Shown in pieces: positions 9,731-23,310 of a stretch of 64,000 nucleotides of DNA. Each line of letters opens with the position of its first letter. Position 1 is the first letter of the stretch. Origin of the DNA: Echinicola sp. 20G (lineage in GTDB: Bacteria > Bacteroidota > Bacteroidia > Cytophagales > Cyclobacteriaceae); assembly GCF_015533855.1 (NCBI RefSeq), contig NZ_AP024154.1, positions 1,925,001-1,989,000 of the forward strand, in the 5' to 3' direction. The notes under the pieces are model-generated. The model was given only the letters and a program-made list of their open reading frames with translations, ran no database searches and was not told the DNA's origin. Made by a program: the position numbers and the translations under genes.

Positions 9731-11115
9731 TGTCTTCGAATAAAACCAATTTGCTGCTTGCTTACTATGGGGATGACTTTACAGGCTCCTCCGATGCACT
9801 GGATTTTCTGAGCAGGGCAGGTGTCAAGACGGTTTTGTTCATTACCCCTCCTTCAACCGAGCAACTAGAAAAATATAAAGGTATTCAGGCCATCGGAATT
9901 GCGGGGATGACCCGGTCCATGGGGCCAGGCGATATGGAAAATGAGCTGTCGGAAGCCTTTAGTGCGTTAAAAGTTGCTGGGGCTCCACAGGTGCATTATA
10001 AGGTGTGTTCTACATTTGACTCTTCCCCTAAGATCGGGAATATAGGAAAGGCAATGGAAGTGGGAGCGGCGGTTTTCGATACGGATTATATTTCTCTTTT
10101 GGTAGCCGCTCCTGCTCTAGGCCGTTATTGCACCTTTGGAAATCTATATGCAAGAATGGGCATAGGAAGCCAAGGTGCTATCCATCGCCTTGATCGGCAT
10201 CCCTCCATGAGCAAGCACCCTACCACTCCGGCTGATGAAAGTGATTTGCGCTTACACTTGGCCAAGCAAACCAAGCTAAAGGTTGGCTTGGTGGATATCT
10301 TGGAGTTGGGAGATGATAAAATCCAAAATGCACTCAAAAGAGAACTGGATAAAGCTTCTCAAGTCGTTCTATTCGATGCTTTGTACCCCGATCAGTTGAC
10401 CAATATAGGCAAGACGATTGATCTCGCTGGTAAAAGTAAAATCCACTTTTCGGTAGGTTCTTCAGGGGTGGAAATGGCTCTTGGAGCTTACTGGAAATCA
10501 AAAGGGAAATTGCTCAATGAGGTAAACTGGGCCGATCCAGGAAAAGCAAAACCCATGTTGGTCCTCTCAGGAAGTTGCTCGCCTGTTACTTCGGGCCAAA
10601 TTCAATATGCCCTTCAACATGGCTTTAGAGAAGTAGCTCTTGATCCTGTGAAGTTGATTGGTCAAGGAGAAGGGATTGGCCAGTATCAAAAAGAAGTGGT
10701 GGATAAGCTGAAGGAAGGCAAGCATGTAATTCTTCATACTGCCTTGGGAACCGATGATCCTCGGTTGGCAGAGACAAAAAACTTACTGAGTAATCAAGGT
10801 GTGGCTCAAGAGGATATTTCATCCAAAACCGCCGACTTCTTTGGGCGGGCTTTGGGCAGGATCGCCAGAAATGTTGCAGAAGAAGTACCCTTCAAACGCT
10901 TGATAATAGCTGGTGGAGATACCTCCAGCAAGGTAGCCCGGGCCTTGGGCATAGAGGCGGTGGAAATGATTGCCCCTTTACTACCAGGTGCACCGCTTTG
11001 CAAAGCTTTTGCCCAAGATTCCTCCATTGATGGAATGGAAGTGAATTTCAAGGGAGGCCAGGTGGGGGCTGAAGATTACTTTGTTAAAGTGATGGAAGGT
11101 AGTTTTGAAAGATGA
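9730..11115 (+). CDS. Four-carbon acid sugar kinase family protein (DUF1537; OiaK/OtnK-like)
   Basis: A 461-residue cytoplasmic kinase. The N-terminal substrate domain starts with YYGDDFTGSSDALD (about 12-25); the C-terminal nucleotide domain shows LSGSCSPVTSGQI, IIAGGDTSSKVARALG and KGGQVGAEDYF. These are the characteristic DUF1537 blocks. Members phosphorylate 3-oxo sugar acids such as 3-oxo-tetronates or 3-oxo-isoapionate. Its ATG shares one base with the stop codon of the RuBisCO-like gene (TAATG), so the two are translationally coupled and probably consecutive steps: the kinase makes the phosphate that the RuBisCO-like enzyme uses. Confidence 0.88.
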   Translation: MSSNKTNLLLAYYGDDFTGSSDALDFLSRAGVKTVLFITPPSTEQLEKYKGIQAIGIAGMTRSMGPGDMENELSEAFSALKVAGAPQVHYKVCSTFDSSPKIGNIGKAMEVGAAVFDTDYISLLVAAPALGRYCTFGNLYARMGIGSQGAIHRLDRHPSMSKHPTTPADESDLRLHLAKQTKLKVGLVDILELGDDKIQNALKRELDKASQVVLFDALYPDQLTNIGKTIDLAGKSKIHFSVGSSGVEMALGAYWKSKGKLLNEVNWADPGKAKPMLVLSGSCSPVTSGQIQYALQHGFREVALDPVKLIGQGEGIGQYQKEVVDKLKEGKHVILHTALGTDDPRLAETKNLLSNQGVAQEDISSKTADFFGRALGRIARNVAEEVPFKRLIIAGGDTSSKVARALGIEAVEMIAPLLPGAPLCKAFAQDSSIDGMEVNFKGGQVGAEDYFVKVMEGSFER

Positions 11116-11134
11116 AGGATGACGAATTTTCTGC

Positions 11135-11220
11135 CGTCATTAGGAGGAGGCACTACGAAGCAATCTCGTCTTAAGATTAGAAGATTGCTTCACTTCACTA
11201 TCTTTCCATTCGTAATGACG
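11135..11220. repeat. REP-like palindromic intergenic repeat
   Basis: An 86-nt imperfect palindrome: CGTCATTA (11135-11142) with TAATGACG (11213-11220), and GAAGCAATCT (11157-11166) with AGATTGCTTC (11182-11191). It resembles the widespread bacterial CGTCATTGCGAGG...GAAGCAATC palindromes. It separates the kinase from the racemase-fold gene, where a strong stem could process or attenuate the operon message. Confidence 0.75.
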
Positions 11221-11260
11221 ATACCATTATATATTGAAGATTTTATCGAAATAACCAAAA

Positions 11261-11917
11261 ATGAAAACATTAGGATTGATTCATACCTCGGCCACCTTGG
11301 TGCCCATATTCCAGCAATTATGCGATGAGTATCTTGCTGATGTAAAGGTGTTTAATATCGTAGATGACAGCCTGATCAAGGACGTGATCAGCAAAGGAAA
11401 GTTGACTCCTCAAACGGCCAGAAGAGTGGTGGATTATGTGGGCTCAGCGGAACTTGCAGGAGCAGATCAAATTATGGTGACTTGTTCCTCCATTGGTGCG
11501 GCGGTGGAAGCAGCAGCTGAACTGAGTGAGGTGCCTGTCCTCCGAGTAGATCAGCCCATGGCAGATTTAGCCATTAAAACAGGAACGAAGATCGGTGTGG
11601 TGGCTACTTTGCCGACCACTTTGGAGCCAACAGCTGATTTGGTGAGAAGAAGGGCCAAGGTACTCGGGAAGGATATTTTGTTGACCTCTAAACTTTGTGA
11701 AGGCGCTTTTGAAGCTTTGATGGGAGGGCAACCTGAAACGCATGATGAAATGGTGGCCAAAGCCTTAAAGGAACTTGCTGAGGAAGTAGACGTAATTTTA
11801 CTTGCTCAGGCCTCCATGGCAAGGGTGGTGGATACCTTGGATGAATCGGACAAGAAAGTGCCGATTGTAGCCAGTCCACCGGAAGCGGTGAAGTATTTGG
11901 CGGAAATCTTAAAGTAG
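11261..11917 (+). CDS. Asp/Glu racemase-superfamily protein lacking the second catalytic cysteine
   Basis: A 218-residue cytoplasmic protein of the Asp/Glu/hydantoin racemase fold (two alpha/beta lobes). The first-lobe motif MVTCSSIG carries C75, one of the two usual catalytic cysteines. In the second lobe the equivalent segment reads LLAQASMAR (about 180-188) with alanine/serine where racemases have cysteine. Two-base racemisation therefore looks unlikely; other members of the superfamily with one cysteine are isomerases or decarboxylases such as arylmalonate decarboxylase. Lying between the sugar-acid kinase and a transporter, it may isomerise or decarboxylate an intermediate of that pathway (inference). 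Confidence 0.8.
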   Translation: MKTLGLIHTSATLVPIFQQLCDEYLADVKVFNIVDDSLIKDVISKGKLTPQTARRVVDYVGSAELAGADQIMVTCSSIGAAVEAAAELSEVPVLRVDQPMADLAIKTGTKIGVVATLPTTLEPTADLVRRRAKVLGKDILLTSKLCEGAFEALMGGQPETHDEMVAKALKELAEEVDVILLAQASMARVVDTLDESDKKVPIVASPPEAVKYLAEILK

Positions 11918-12010
11918 CTATATGGACTATAGAAACAAAAGTAAAGAGTAAAGACAAGATCCGTGTCGGTTTTCAATCCGTCGTGGGCCTTAGAAGGCTG
12001 ACTTTGGACG

Positions 12011-12051
12011 AATGACCGATAACAGATAACCATTACCCAATAACCAAGCCC
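12011..12051. repeat. Heptanucleotide array running into a start codon
   Basis: Units AATGACC, GATAACA, GATAACC, ATTACCC, AATAACC, AAGCCCA with a 7-nt period (consensus NATAACC); the last unit ends on the A of the transporter's ATG at 12052. A further short run (AAAGTAA, AGAGTAA, AGACAAG) lies about 70 nt upstream. Confidence 0.6.
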
Positions 12052-13377
12052 ATGAATCACTTTCGTAAACTTTTGTATAAATGCGCCTTAGCCTTGTTCT
12101 TGGTATCTGGTCTGGCCTTGATTATGGGATATGCTCAACTAGGTCAAGGCGCTGTGGTGGCTGCTTGTTTTGCTTTTGCGCTCGGGATGGGAGCTGTGGA
12201 TAAGCTGAAAGGCTATCAATATACCGCTTGGATCATTACTGCGGTGGTAGCAGGAATGGTTTATCCCAATGCTTTTTTGCAATGGGGAGAATTGGACTTG
12301 CGAAACAAGTGGTTGATTCTAATTGTGGTCCAAGCTGTGATGTTTGGGATGGGGATTCAAATGAGTTTAAGGGATTTTTCAAATTTAGGAAGTACTGGCA
12401 AAGGCGTTTTGGTGGGTTTGATAAGCCAATTTTCCATTATGCCCCTGATAGGTTTTTTGCTGACCAAGCTGTTTGACTTTGATCCGGAGATAGCAGCCGG
12501 AATTATCCTGATGGGGGCTTGTTCCAGTGGTTTGGCTTCCAATGTAATGGTTTACTTAGCCAAGGCCAATTTGGTACTATCGGTTACAGTAACGGCCATG
12601 GCAACCATGCTGGCTCCGTTGATGACTCCCTTTTGGATGAAGACGCTGGCCGGAACATTGATCGATATTGAATTTTTTGACATGATGATGAACATCATCA
12701 AGATTGTCTTGGTACCCATTGGAGCGGCATTACTGCATGATTACCTGAAATCAGCCCCAAGAAACCTCAAAATCAGGATTTATTATGGGGCTGCTCTCCT
12801 TGTGGTATATTTGGCATTTCTTCCTTTTGGTTTGTGGGATTATTTTACCCAAAGTCTTTCTTCATCAGCCGTACAATCTTTGGAGATTTTTAGCTTTTTT
12901 ATGGGGGCTATTGTTTTTGGGGTACTTTATCATATTTGCACTCATTGGATCACCCAACTGGACAAATGGATGCCTTATGTTTCCATGTTTGGGATCGTCT
13001 ACTTTACAACCGTCACCACTGCTGCCGGTCGGGATAATCTGTTGCAGGTTGGAGGGTTGTTATTTATGGCCTCTGTATTGCACAATGGACTAGGTTATTT
13101 TTTTGGATATTGGTTGAGCCGATTGCTGGGCTTGGATGTGCCTTCAGCAAGGGCGATGGCTCTGGAGGTGGGTTTGCAAAATGGCGGGATGGCATCCGGC
13201 TTGGCAGGTTCGATGGGGAAACTGGGCACAGTGGGCCTGGCTCCCGCAGTATTTAGCCCTTGGATGAATATCTCAGGATCTATCTTGGCCAATTATTGGC
13301 GAAAGAAATCTCTGAAAGAAGAGAAAATGGAGGCTGATAAAGTGCCTGAGAATTTGTCTGCAAATTACACGAATTAG
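12052..13377 (+). CDS. Bile acid:sodium symporter (BASS) family transporter
   Basis: A 441-residue membrane protein. After two extra N-terminal membrane segments (about 1-80) comes the 10-segment BASS core, with MGIQMSLRDF, the crossing-motif-like LMGACSSGLASNVMVYLAKAN and the second-half repeat ALEVGLQNGGMASGLAGSMG. Family members move bile acids, ketopantoate, pyruvate and other organic anions with sodium. As last gene of the RuBisCO-like module it plausibly imports a sugar acid or exports a product acid (inference). The protein is longer than the usual 300-330 residues owing to its N-terminal extension and a charged tail. Confidence 0.85.
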   Translation: MNHFRKLLYKCALALFLVSGLALIMGYAQLGQGAVVAACFAFALGMGAVDKLKGYQYTAWIITAVVAGMVYPNAFLQWGELDLRNKWLILIVVQAVMFGMGIQMSLRDFSNLGSTGKGVLVGLISQFSIMPLIGFLLTKLFDFDPEIAAGIILMGACSSGLASNVMVYLAKANLVLSVTVTAMATMLAPLMTPFWMKTLAGTLIDIEFFDMMMNIIKIVLVPIGAALLHDYLKSAPRNLKIRIYYGAALLVVYLAFLPFGLWDYFTQSLSSSAVQSLEIFSFFMGAIVFGVLYHICTHWITQLDKWMPYVSMFGIVYFTTVTTAAGRDNLLQVGGLLFMASVLHNGLGYFFGYWLSRLLGLDVPSARAMALEVGLQNGGMASGLAGSMGKLGTVGLAPAVFSPWMNISGSILANYWRKKSLKEEKMEADKVPENLSANYTN

Positions 13378-13550
13378 CTTTTTTTGAACCATTAAGGGAA
13401 TTAAAAAAGAGGGATTTTTTTATAGTCTTTCAAGTCTTTATGGTTCCTTAATTTTTCAATTCCATCAACCTTCAAATCGGGAACATGATAGCACAGGAAG
13501 GTAAAAATCAGGTGTTTTGTAATTTTAGTACATGAATAGAACAGTTGAAA

Positions 13551-17964
<4,414 letters not shown>

Positions 17965-18023
17965 GTAGGGAGTATGAAATGGGATTTGTAATCCCAAAAG
18001 AGTTAGTCAGCTATTCAGTCTCT

Positions 18024-18147
18024 CCATGGTCTACCGGGGGCTGCGTCCCGGTAGATGGTAAAGTTGAGCTTTTAGCTCATATAGTATGAACCACAGGCCT
18101 GCTTGATGCAGACAGGCTCAATTTTAGTGGCCTCGCAGTAGAACTGC
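18024..18147. repeat. Serial-hairpin intergenic element
   Basis: A run of stems: CCAT + CTACCGGG with CCCGGTAG + ATGG (18024-18058), TGAGCT/AGCTCA (18065-18079), GCCTG/CAGGC (18097-18117) and GCAGT/ACTGC (18135-18147). GGGATT/AATCCC lies just upstream at about 17981-17995. No T tract follows any stem. Same style as 1702-1740 and 44755-44820. Confidence 0.6.
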
Positions 18148-18198
18148 TGGGGCAACAATTTGATCAAAAGTAAAGTAAAGCGGCATTCCTAAAAAACT

Positions 18199-18226
18199 GC
18201 CATCTAAAATCTTAAATCTAATGTCT
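18199..18226. repeat. Heptanucleotide array overlapping a start codon
   Basis: GCCATCT, AAAATCT, TAAATCT, AATGTCT with TCT every 7 nt; the fourth unit contains the ATG (18221) of the GH106-like gene. Confidence 0.6.
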
Positions 18227-21200
18227 GGAATAAAGACCCGAAATACCATTTTCTTTTTGTTATTAGCCTTCTTAATCGGGGCATGTAGCAGTCCAGAAAA
18301 GGAAGAAAAAGCTGAAGTCTTCGAACCGACATACGAGAGTTCGCAGCCTTGGGTGTATTGGTATTGGATGTATTCCACTTATTCCAAGGAAGGGATAACG
18401 GCAGATTTAGAAGCGATGAAAGAGGCGGGCATTGGTGGTGCATTTTTGATGTCCATCAAAGGTCCTGCTGATCCACCACTGACGGATGAGCCCACTTTGC
18501 AAGGCTCTAAGGAATGGTGGGAAATGGTACATCATGCGATGAAAGAGGCAGATAGACTTGGACTGAGATTGGCCATGCATGCCTGTGACGGTTTTGCAGT
18601 GGCGGGAGGTCCTTGGATCACCCCAGAAAACTCCATGCAAAAGGTGGTATGGGCTGATACCTTAGTAGCAGGTGGCCGGCAAGTCCATCTGAATATGCCT
18701 ATGCCCGATCACTATGAGGATTATTACAGGGAGTTAGCTGTTTATGCATTTCCTGTAAAAGAAGGTTTTGAGCTTGATGCAGCAGATATGCATCCGAAAG
18801 TTACCAGTAGCTTGGAGGAGAAGAATGTAGACTTTTTGCTTGATGATAAGTCAGACGAGCATTTCGGAACGAATGATGAAGCTTGGATCCAGTATGCTTT
18901 CGAAAAGCCATTTACCTGCCGTTCGATCCGTATTAAGACCAGTGGCAACAGTTATCAAGCCCATCGTTTGAAAATAGCGATCAGCGATGATGGGAAGGAC
19001 TTTGAGGAAGTGACCCGCTTGAAGCCACCAAGGCATGGTTGGCAGGATTGGGATTACGACTATACCCATAGTATCCCAGAAATTACCGCTAAGTATTTCC
19101 GCTTTATTTATGATAAAGAAGGCACTGAACCCGGGGCAGAAGATTTGGATGCCGCAAAATGGAAGCCCTCTCTAAAAGTAAAGACCATTGCCCTTTCTAC
19201 CAGTCCTAAAATCAGCCAGTATGAAGGCAAATCCGCAGCAGCTTGGCGGATGAGTGAACGGACTGATGCTGGAGTGATTCCTACTGAGGATTGTGTACCA
19301 ATGGAGCAAGTACTGGATATTTCAGGCCAGATGGGTGAAAATGGCCAACTGACTTGGCAAGCTCCACAGGGAAAATGGAAAATCATGCGATTTGGTTATA
19401 CCTCTACTGGCCATACCAATTACACCGGAGGTGGAGCTAAAGGTTTGGAAGTGGATAAGTTTAGTGCGGAAGCGGTCAAGTTTCAGTTTGACCAATGGTT
19501 TGGAGAGGCGATCAGAACTGCCGGGCCAGAATTGGCTGAGAGGGTGCTCAAAATATTTCATATTGACAGTTGGGAAGCTGGTAGCCAGAACTGGTCACCG
19601 GTATTCAGGGAAGAATTTCAAAAGCGCCGGGGTTATGATATCCTGCCTTATTTACCTGTGTTGGCGGGCGTGCCTGTGGAAAGTGCAGAGACTTCCGAAA
19701 GGGTTTTATATGATTTGAGAACGACGATTTCAGAATTGATCATGGATAATTTTTTTGGAACCTTGCAAGTGGAGGCGAAGAAGAATGGTATGCAGTTCAG
19801 TTCGGAAAATGTGGCTCCCACTATGGTGAGTGATGGGATGGAGCATTTCAAATACATCGATTTACCGGCCGGGGAATTTTGGCTGAACAGCCCCACCCAT
19901 GACAAACCCAATGACATGCGGGATGCCATATCAGGGGGGCATATTTATGGGAAGCAAATTATCCAAGCGGAAGCATTTACGCAGATCAGGATGGATTGGA
20001 ATGAATATCCTGGGATGCTCAAAACTTTGGGAGATCGAAATTATGCCATGGGCATCAATCGATTCTTCTATCATGTTTTTGTCCATAACCCTTGGCTTGA
20101 CCGAAAGCCAGGAATGACCTTGGATGTCATTGGTTTGTACTTTCAAAGAGACCAAACTTGGTGGAAGCCCGCCAAGGCTTGGGTGGACTATGCACAGCGT
20201 ACTCAGTACCAGTTGCAGAAGGGTAAGCCTGTGGTGGACGTCGCCGTGTTTTCAGGAGAAGATTTGCCAAGTCGGTCTGTGTTACCTGAGCGCTTAGTAG
20301 CCTTTTTACCGGGAATATTTGGAGAGGAGAGAGTTACAGGAGAAGAGGCTCGCTGGGCCAATGAGGATCAACCTACAAGGGTGATTCCAGCGGGAGTAAA
20401 GCATGCTGCCAACATGGCTGATGCTGAAGATTGGACTGACCCCTTGCGGGGGTATCATTATGATTCTTTCAATAAAGATGCCCTGCTGAACCTAGCAGAA
20501 GTGAAAGACGGCAAGGTGGTTTTGCCGGGGGGAGCTTCCTATGCCTTGCTGGTGTTTCCTGGGGTCAGAAAAATGAACCCCAATGCCAATTACATGTCTT
20601 TGGAGGTGGCCAAAAAAATATTTGATTTGGTCCAAGCTGGAGCCACAGTTGTAGTGGATGAAAAGCCACTGGGGACACTTGGTAAAATGGGAGATGACCA
20701 GGCATTGTCTGTTATCGTGGATGAAATATGGAAGGGAGAAGTTAGCGGGCATAGTACAGGTCAAGTCCAGTCTTGGAAAGTGGGTAAGGGAACTGTGGTA
20801 AAATTGCCTTATGTCCAAAGCACCTTTGGTGGTTTAGGTTTAGAACCAGATGTGGTGGCGATAGATAGTCATGACGGTCGGCGGAACCAAGACTTTGCCT
20901 TTGCCCATAGGAAAAGTCACCACGAGGATATTTATTTCATTTCCAATCAGCTTGAGGAGGAGCGAGAGTTCAATCTTTCCTTTAGAATTTCCGGCAAAAA
21001 GCCTGTATTTTATGATCCCGTTTGGGATAAGGAATATCCGGTGAATTCTTGGGAACTGGTGAAGGGAAGGACGCAGCTTCAGGTAAAGTTGCCCGCCAAT
21101 GGATCGCTGTTTGTGATCTTCAGAGAGGCCACTGCAGAAATGGGAAGTGAGCAAGGGGCCAATTGGTCTAATTTTCAACCTATCCAAGAAATCAAGGATA

Positions 21201-21667
21201 TTTGGACCGTTAGCTTTGATACCGCATACAGAGGGCCACAGAAACCCATACAAATGGAGAATTTATATAGCTGGCCAGCCCATCCCAATGACAGTGTAAA
21301 GTACTATTCCGGAACAGCTGTGTATCAAAATACTTTTGATTGGGACGGTGATCCAGAAGGAGAATTCTGGTTACATTTGGGTAAGGTGGCCAATATAGCT
21401 TCGGTGAAAGTCAATGGTAAAGATTGTGGGGTGGCTTGGACTTTTCCTTATCAAGTACCTATTTCCGATGCTTTAAAGGAAGGTAAGAATGAACTGGAAA
21501 TTGCGGTTTCCAATACCTGGACAAACAGGATCATTGGTGACTTGAAGCTACCCAAAGAGAAGAGGTTTACCAGCACCATTGCAGATTTGGACCGAATCGA
21601 AGGTCGGGACTTGTTGGAGGCTGGTTTATTGGAGCCAGTGAAGGTGTTAAAGAGGATAGAAGAATAA
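18221..21667 (+). CDS. GH106-like alpha-L-rhamnosidase lipoprotein
   Basis: A 1148-residue protein with lipobox LIGAC (Cys near residue 22). The first domain begins QPWVYWYWMYSTYSKEGI and GIGGAFLMSI, the hallmark of GH106-type TIM barrels; a central region carries HIDSWEAGSQNW and QAEAFTQIRMDWNEYPG, which hold likely catalytic carboxylates. The C-terminal galactose-binding-like sandwich ends with NTWTNRIIGDLKLP, a common GH106-family ending. GH106 enzymes remove alpha-L-rhamnose from rhamnogalacturonan chains. Together with the GH78-like enzyme it makes rhamnose-rich pectin the best guess for the cluster's substrate. Confidence 0.83.
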   Translation: MSGIKTRNTIFFLLLAFLIGACSSPEKEEKAEVFEPTYESSQPWVYWYWMYSTYSKEGITADLEAMKEAGIGGAFLMSIKGPADPPLTDEPTLQGSKEWWEMVHHAMKEADRLGLRLAMHACDGFAVAGGPWITPENSMQKVVWADTLVAGGRQVHLNMPMPDHYEDYYRELAVYAFPVKEGFELDAADMHPKVTSSLEEKNVDFLLDDKSDEHFGTNDEAWIQYAFEKPFTCRSIRIKTSGNSYQAHRLKIAISDDGKDFEEVTRLKPPRHGWQDWDYDYTHSIPEITAKYFRFIYDKEGTEPGAEDLDAAKWKPSLKVKTIALSTSPKISQYEGKSAAAWRMSERTDAGVIPTEDCVPMEQVLDISGQMGENGQLTWQAPQGKWKIMRFGYTSTGHTNYTGGGAKGLEVDKFSAEAVKFQFDQWFGEAIRTAGPELAERVLKIFHIDSWEAGSQNWSPVFREEFQKRRGYDILPYLPVLAGVPVESAETSERVLYDLRTTISELIMDNFFGTLQVEAKKNGMQFSSENVAPTMVSDGMEHFKYIDLPAGEFWLNSPTHDKPNDMRDAISGGHIYGKQIIQAEAFTQIRMDWNEYPGMLKTLGDRNYAMGINRFFYHVFVHNPWLDRKPGMTLDVIGLYFQRDQTWWKPAKAWVDYAQRTQYQLQKGKPVVDVAVFSGEDLPSRSVLPERLVAFLPGIFGEERVTGEEARWANEDQPTRVIPAGVKHAANMADAEDWTDPLRGYHYDSFNKDALLNLAEVKDGKVVLPGGASYALLVFPGVRKMNPNANYMSLEVAKKIFDLVQAGATVVVDEKPLGTLGKMGDDQALSVIVDEIWKGEVSGHSTGQVQSWKVGKGTVVKLPYVQSTFGGLGLEPDVVAIDSHDGRRNQDFAFAHRKSHHEDIYFISNQLEEEREFNLSFRISGKKPVFYDPVWDKEYPVNSWELVKGRTQLQVKLPANGSLFVIFREATAEMGSEQGANWSNFQPIQEIKDIWTVSFDTAYRGPQKPIQMENLYSWPAHPNDSVKYYSGTAVYQNTFDWDGDPEGEFWLHLGKVANIASVKVNGKDCGVAWTFPYQVPISDALKEGKNELEIAVSNTWTNRIIGDLKLPKEKRFTSTIADLDRIEGRDLLEAGLLEPVKVLKRIEE

Positions 21668-21710
21668 GTAGCAACAAGACACAAGTATCACAAATAACCT
21701 ATAAATAGAT

Positions 21711-23132
21711 ATGAAAAAGCTAGTAGCATTTTTGACCCTATGTATCATCAGCCAGTTAGCTTTCGCCGAGGTGAAATTGCCAGCTATTTTTTCAGATAAT
21801 ATGATCCTACAACAGCAGATGGATGCGCCAATTTGGGGTTGGACGAATGCAGGTGAAACAGTAAGCATTACTACATCCTGGAATAATAAAACATATGAAA
21901 CCAAGGCGAACGGGGAAGGAGAATGGAATGTGAAGGTGAGTACACCGGAAGCAGGCGGTCCTTATTCCATTACCATCAGTGATGGTCAGGAAATGAGTCT
22001 TGAAAATGTCCTGATCGGAGAGGTATGGCTGTGCTCTGGCCAGTCCAATATGGAGATGCCCCTGAAAGGCTTTCCTGCTCAACCTGTGATAGCGGGAAAT
22101 GAGGCTATTGTCAACAGCAAAAATTCAACTATTCGCTTGATTACGGTGCCACGAAAATCGACGGTGGAGGTAGCCAAGGATTTTGAAGGGCAGTGGGAAG
22201 AGGCCAAGCCATCCACCACTTCCAATTTCAGTGCCACAGCATGGTTCTTTGGTACACAGATCCAAAGAGTTTTAGATGTGCCCGTTGGTTTGATTCATGT
22301 TTCCTATGGAGGTTCCAATATAGAAGCTTGGATGAGTGAGGCCATGTTGGAGGATTTTAAAGAGGAGATAACCATTCCTCAGCAGCAGGAAGATATTGAT
22401 GTGCCCAACCGTACGGCTACCGCTTTGTTTAATGGAATGCTGTCGCCCGTGATAGGATATGGCATCAAAGGTGCGATTTGGTATCAGGGAGAGTCCAATA
22501 ATGGCCGACCTGAGCAATATGAAGAGTTGATGGTGACTATGGTGCGTGAATGGAGAGAGCTTTGGGATGAGGGAGAGTTTCCATTTTACTATTGTCAGAT
22601 TGCCCCCTTCAATTATGGCATGTTTAATCCCAATGAGGTAATTGAAAAAAACAACTCAGCCTATCTCAGAGATGCACAAAGAAAAGCTACCCAAAGAATT
22701 TCAAATAGTGGAATGGCAGTATTGATGGATATTGGAGAAAAAGAAAATATCCATCCGGCCGATAAAAAGGCAGGAGGTCAGCGATTGGCTTATTTGGCCT
22801 TAAATAAAACTTACGGAGTCGAAGGTTTTGAGTATACTAGTCCTGAATTTGAAGCTATGGAAATCAAAGGGAGCACTGTTATTGTAGCTTTTGATCATGT
22901 GCCCAATGGCATTACGGTTTATGGAAAAGAGGTGACAAATTTTGAAATTGCCGGAGAGGATCGGGTATTTCATCCTGCCACTGCAGTCTTAAGAAGGAAG
23001 TCAGTGATACTGTCTTCTCCCCAAGTAGAAAAGCCGGTGGCTGTGAGGTATGCCTTTAAGGATTTTACGGTTGGAGAAATCTTCAGTACAGGTGGATTGC
23101 CATTGAGTTCCTTTAGGACAGATGACTGGTAA
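21711..23132 (+). CDS. Sialate O-acetylesterase-type carbohydrate esterase (SASA domain)
   Basis: 473 residues with a signal peptide ending at LAFAE. After an N-terminal beta domain comes an SGNH-type hydrolase: block I VWLCSGQSNMEMPL with the catalytic serine in GQSNM, block III AIWYQGESN, and the late Asp/His pair in MDIGEKENIHPADK. Such enzymes remove acetyl groups from sialic acid or plant polysaccharides; in this cluster, deacetylation of pectin side chains is the reasonable reading. It follows the GH106-like gene by 43 nt and precedes a strong terminator, so it is the last gene of the cluster. Confidence 0.85.
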   Translation: MKKLVAFLTLCIISQLAFAEVKLPAIFSDNMILQQQMDAPIWGWTNAGETVSITTSWNNKTYETKANGEGEWNVKVSTPEAGGPYSITISDGQEMSLENVLIGEVWLCSGQSNMEMPLKGFPAQPVIAGNEAIVNSKNSTIRLITVPRKSTVEVAKDFEGQWEEAKPSTTSNFSATAWFFGTQIQRVLDVPVGLIHVSYGGSNIEAWMSEAMLEDFKEEITIPQQQEDIDVPNRTATALFNGMLSPVIGYGIKGAIWYQGESNNGRPEQYEELMVTMVREWRELWDEGEFPFYYCQIAPFNYGMFNPNEVIEKNNSAYLRDAQRKATQRISNSGMAVLMDIGEKENIHPADKKAGGQRLAYLALNKTYGVEGFEYTSPEFEAMEIKGSTVIVAFDHVPNGITVYGKEVTNFEIAGEDRVFHPATAVLRRKSVILSSPQVEKPVAVRYAFKDFTVGEIFSTGGLPLSSFRTDDW

Positions 23133-23148
23133 ATAAAATTTTATCATT

Positions 23149-23179
23149 GCCCACTTTCCAATTTGGAGAATGGGCTTTT
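23149..23179 (+). terminator. Rho-independent terminator closing the carbohydrate cluster
   Basis: GCCCA (23149-23153) pairs with TGGGC (23171-23175), extended inward by TTTCCAA against TTTGGAGA, followed by TTTT. Confidence 0.7.
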
Positions 23180-23310
23180 AGCATGAATAGGAACTGTGTT
23201 TCTGGCTCTATGGCTGTGAGCGGACATGAATTTATTTCAATAGCTGACAAATCATTGTATTTCAGGTCTTTTTCTTAAATTGGTTACCCTTACTTTAAAA
23301 GATACTGCAA

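Noticed and set aside
11119-11328. 69-codon + strand ORF
   Set aside because: It lies over the REP-like palindrome and overlaps the racemase-fold gene in another frame.
13545-13550. TTG start for the propeller glycosidase
   Set aside because: An ATG follows 6 nt later, and another at 13575 gives a standard lipoprotein signal.
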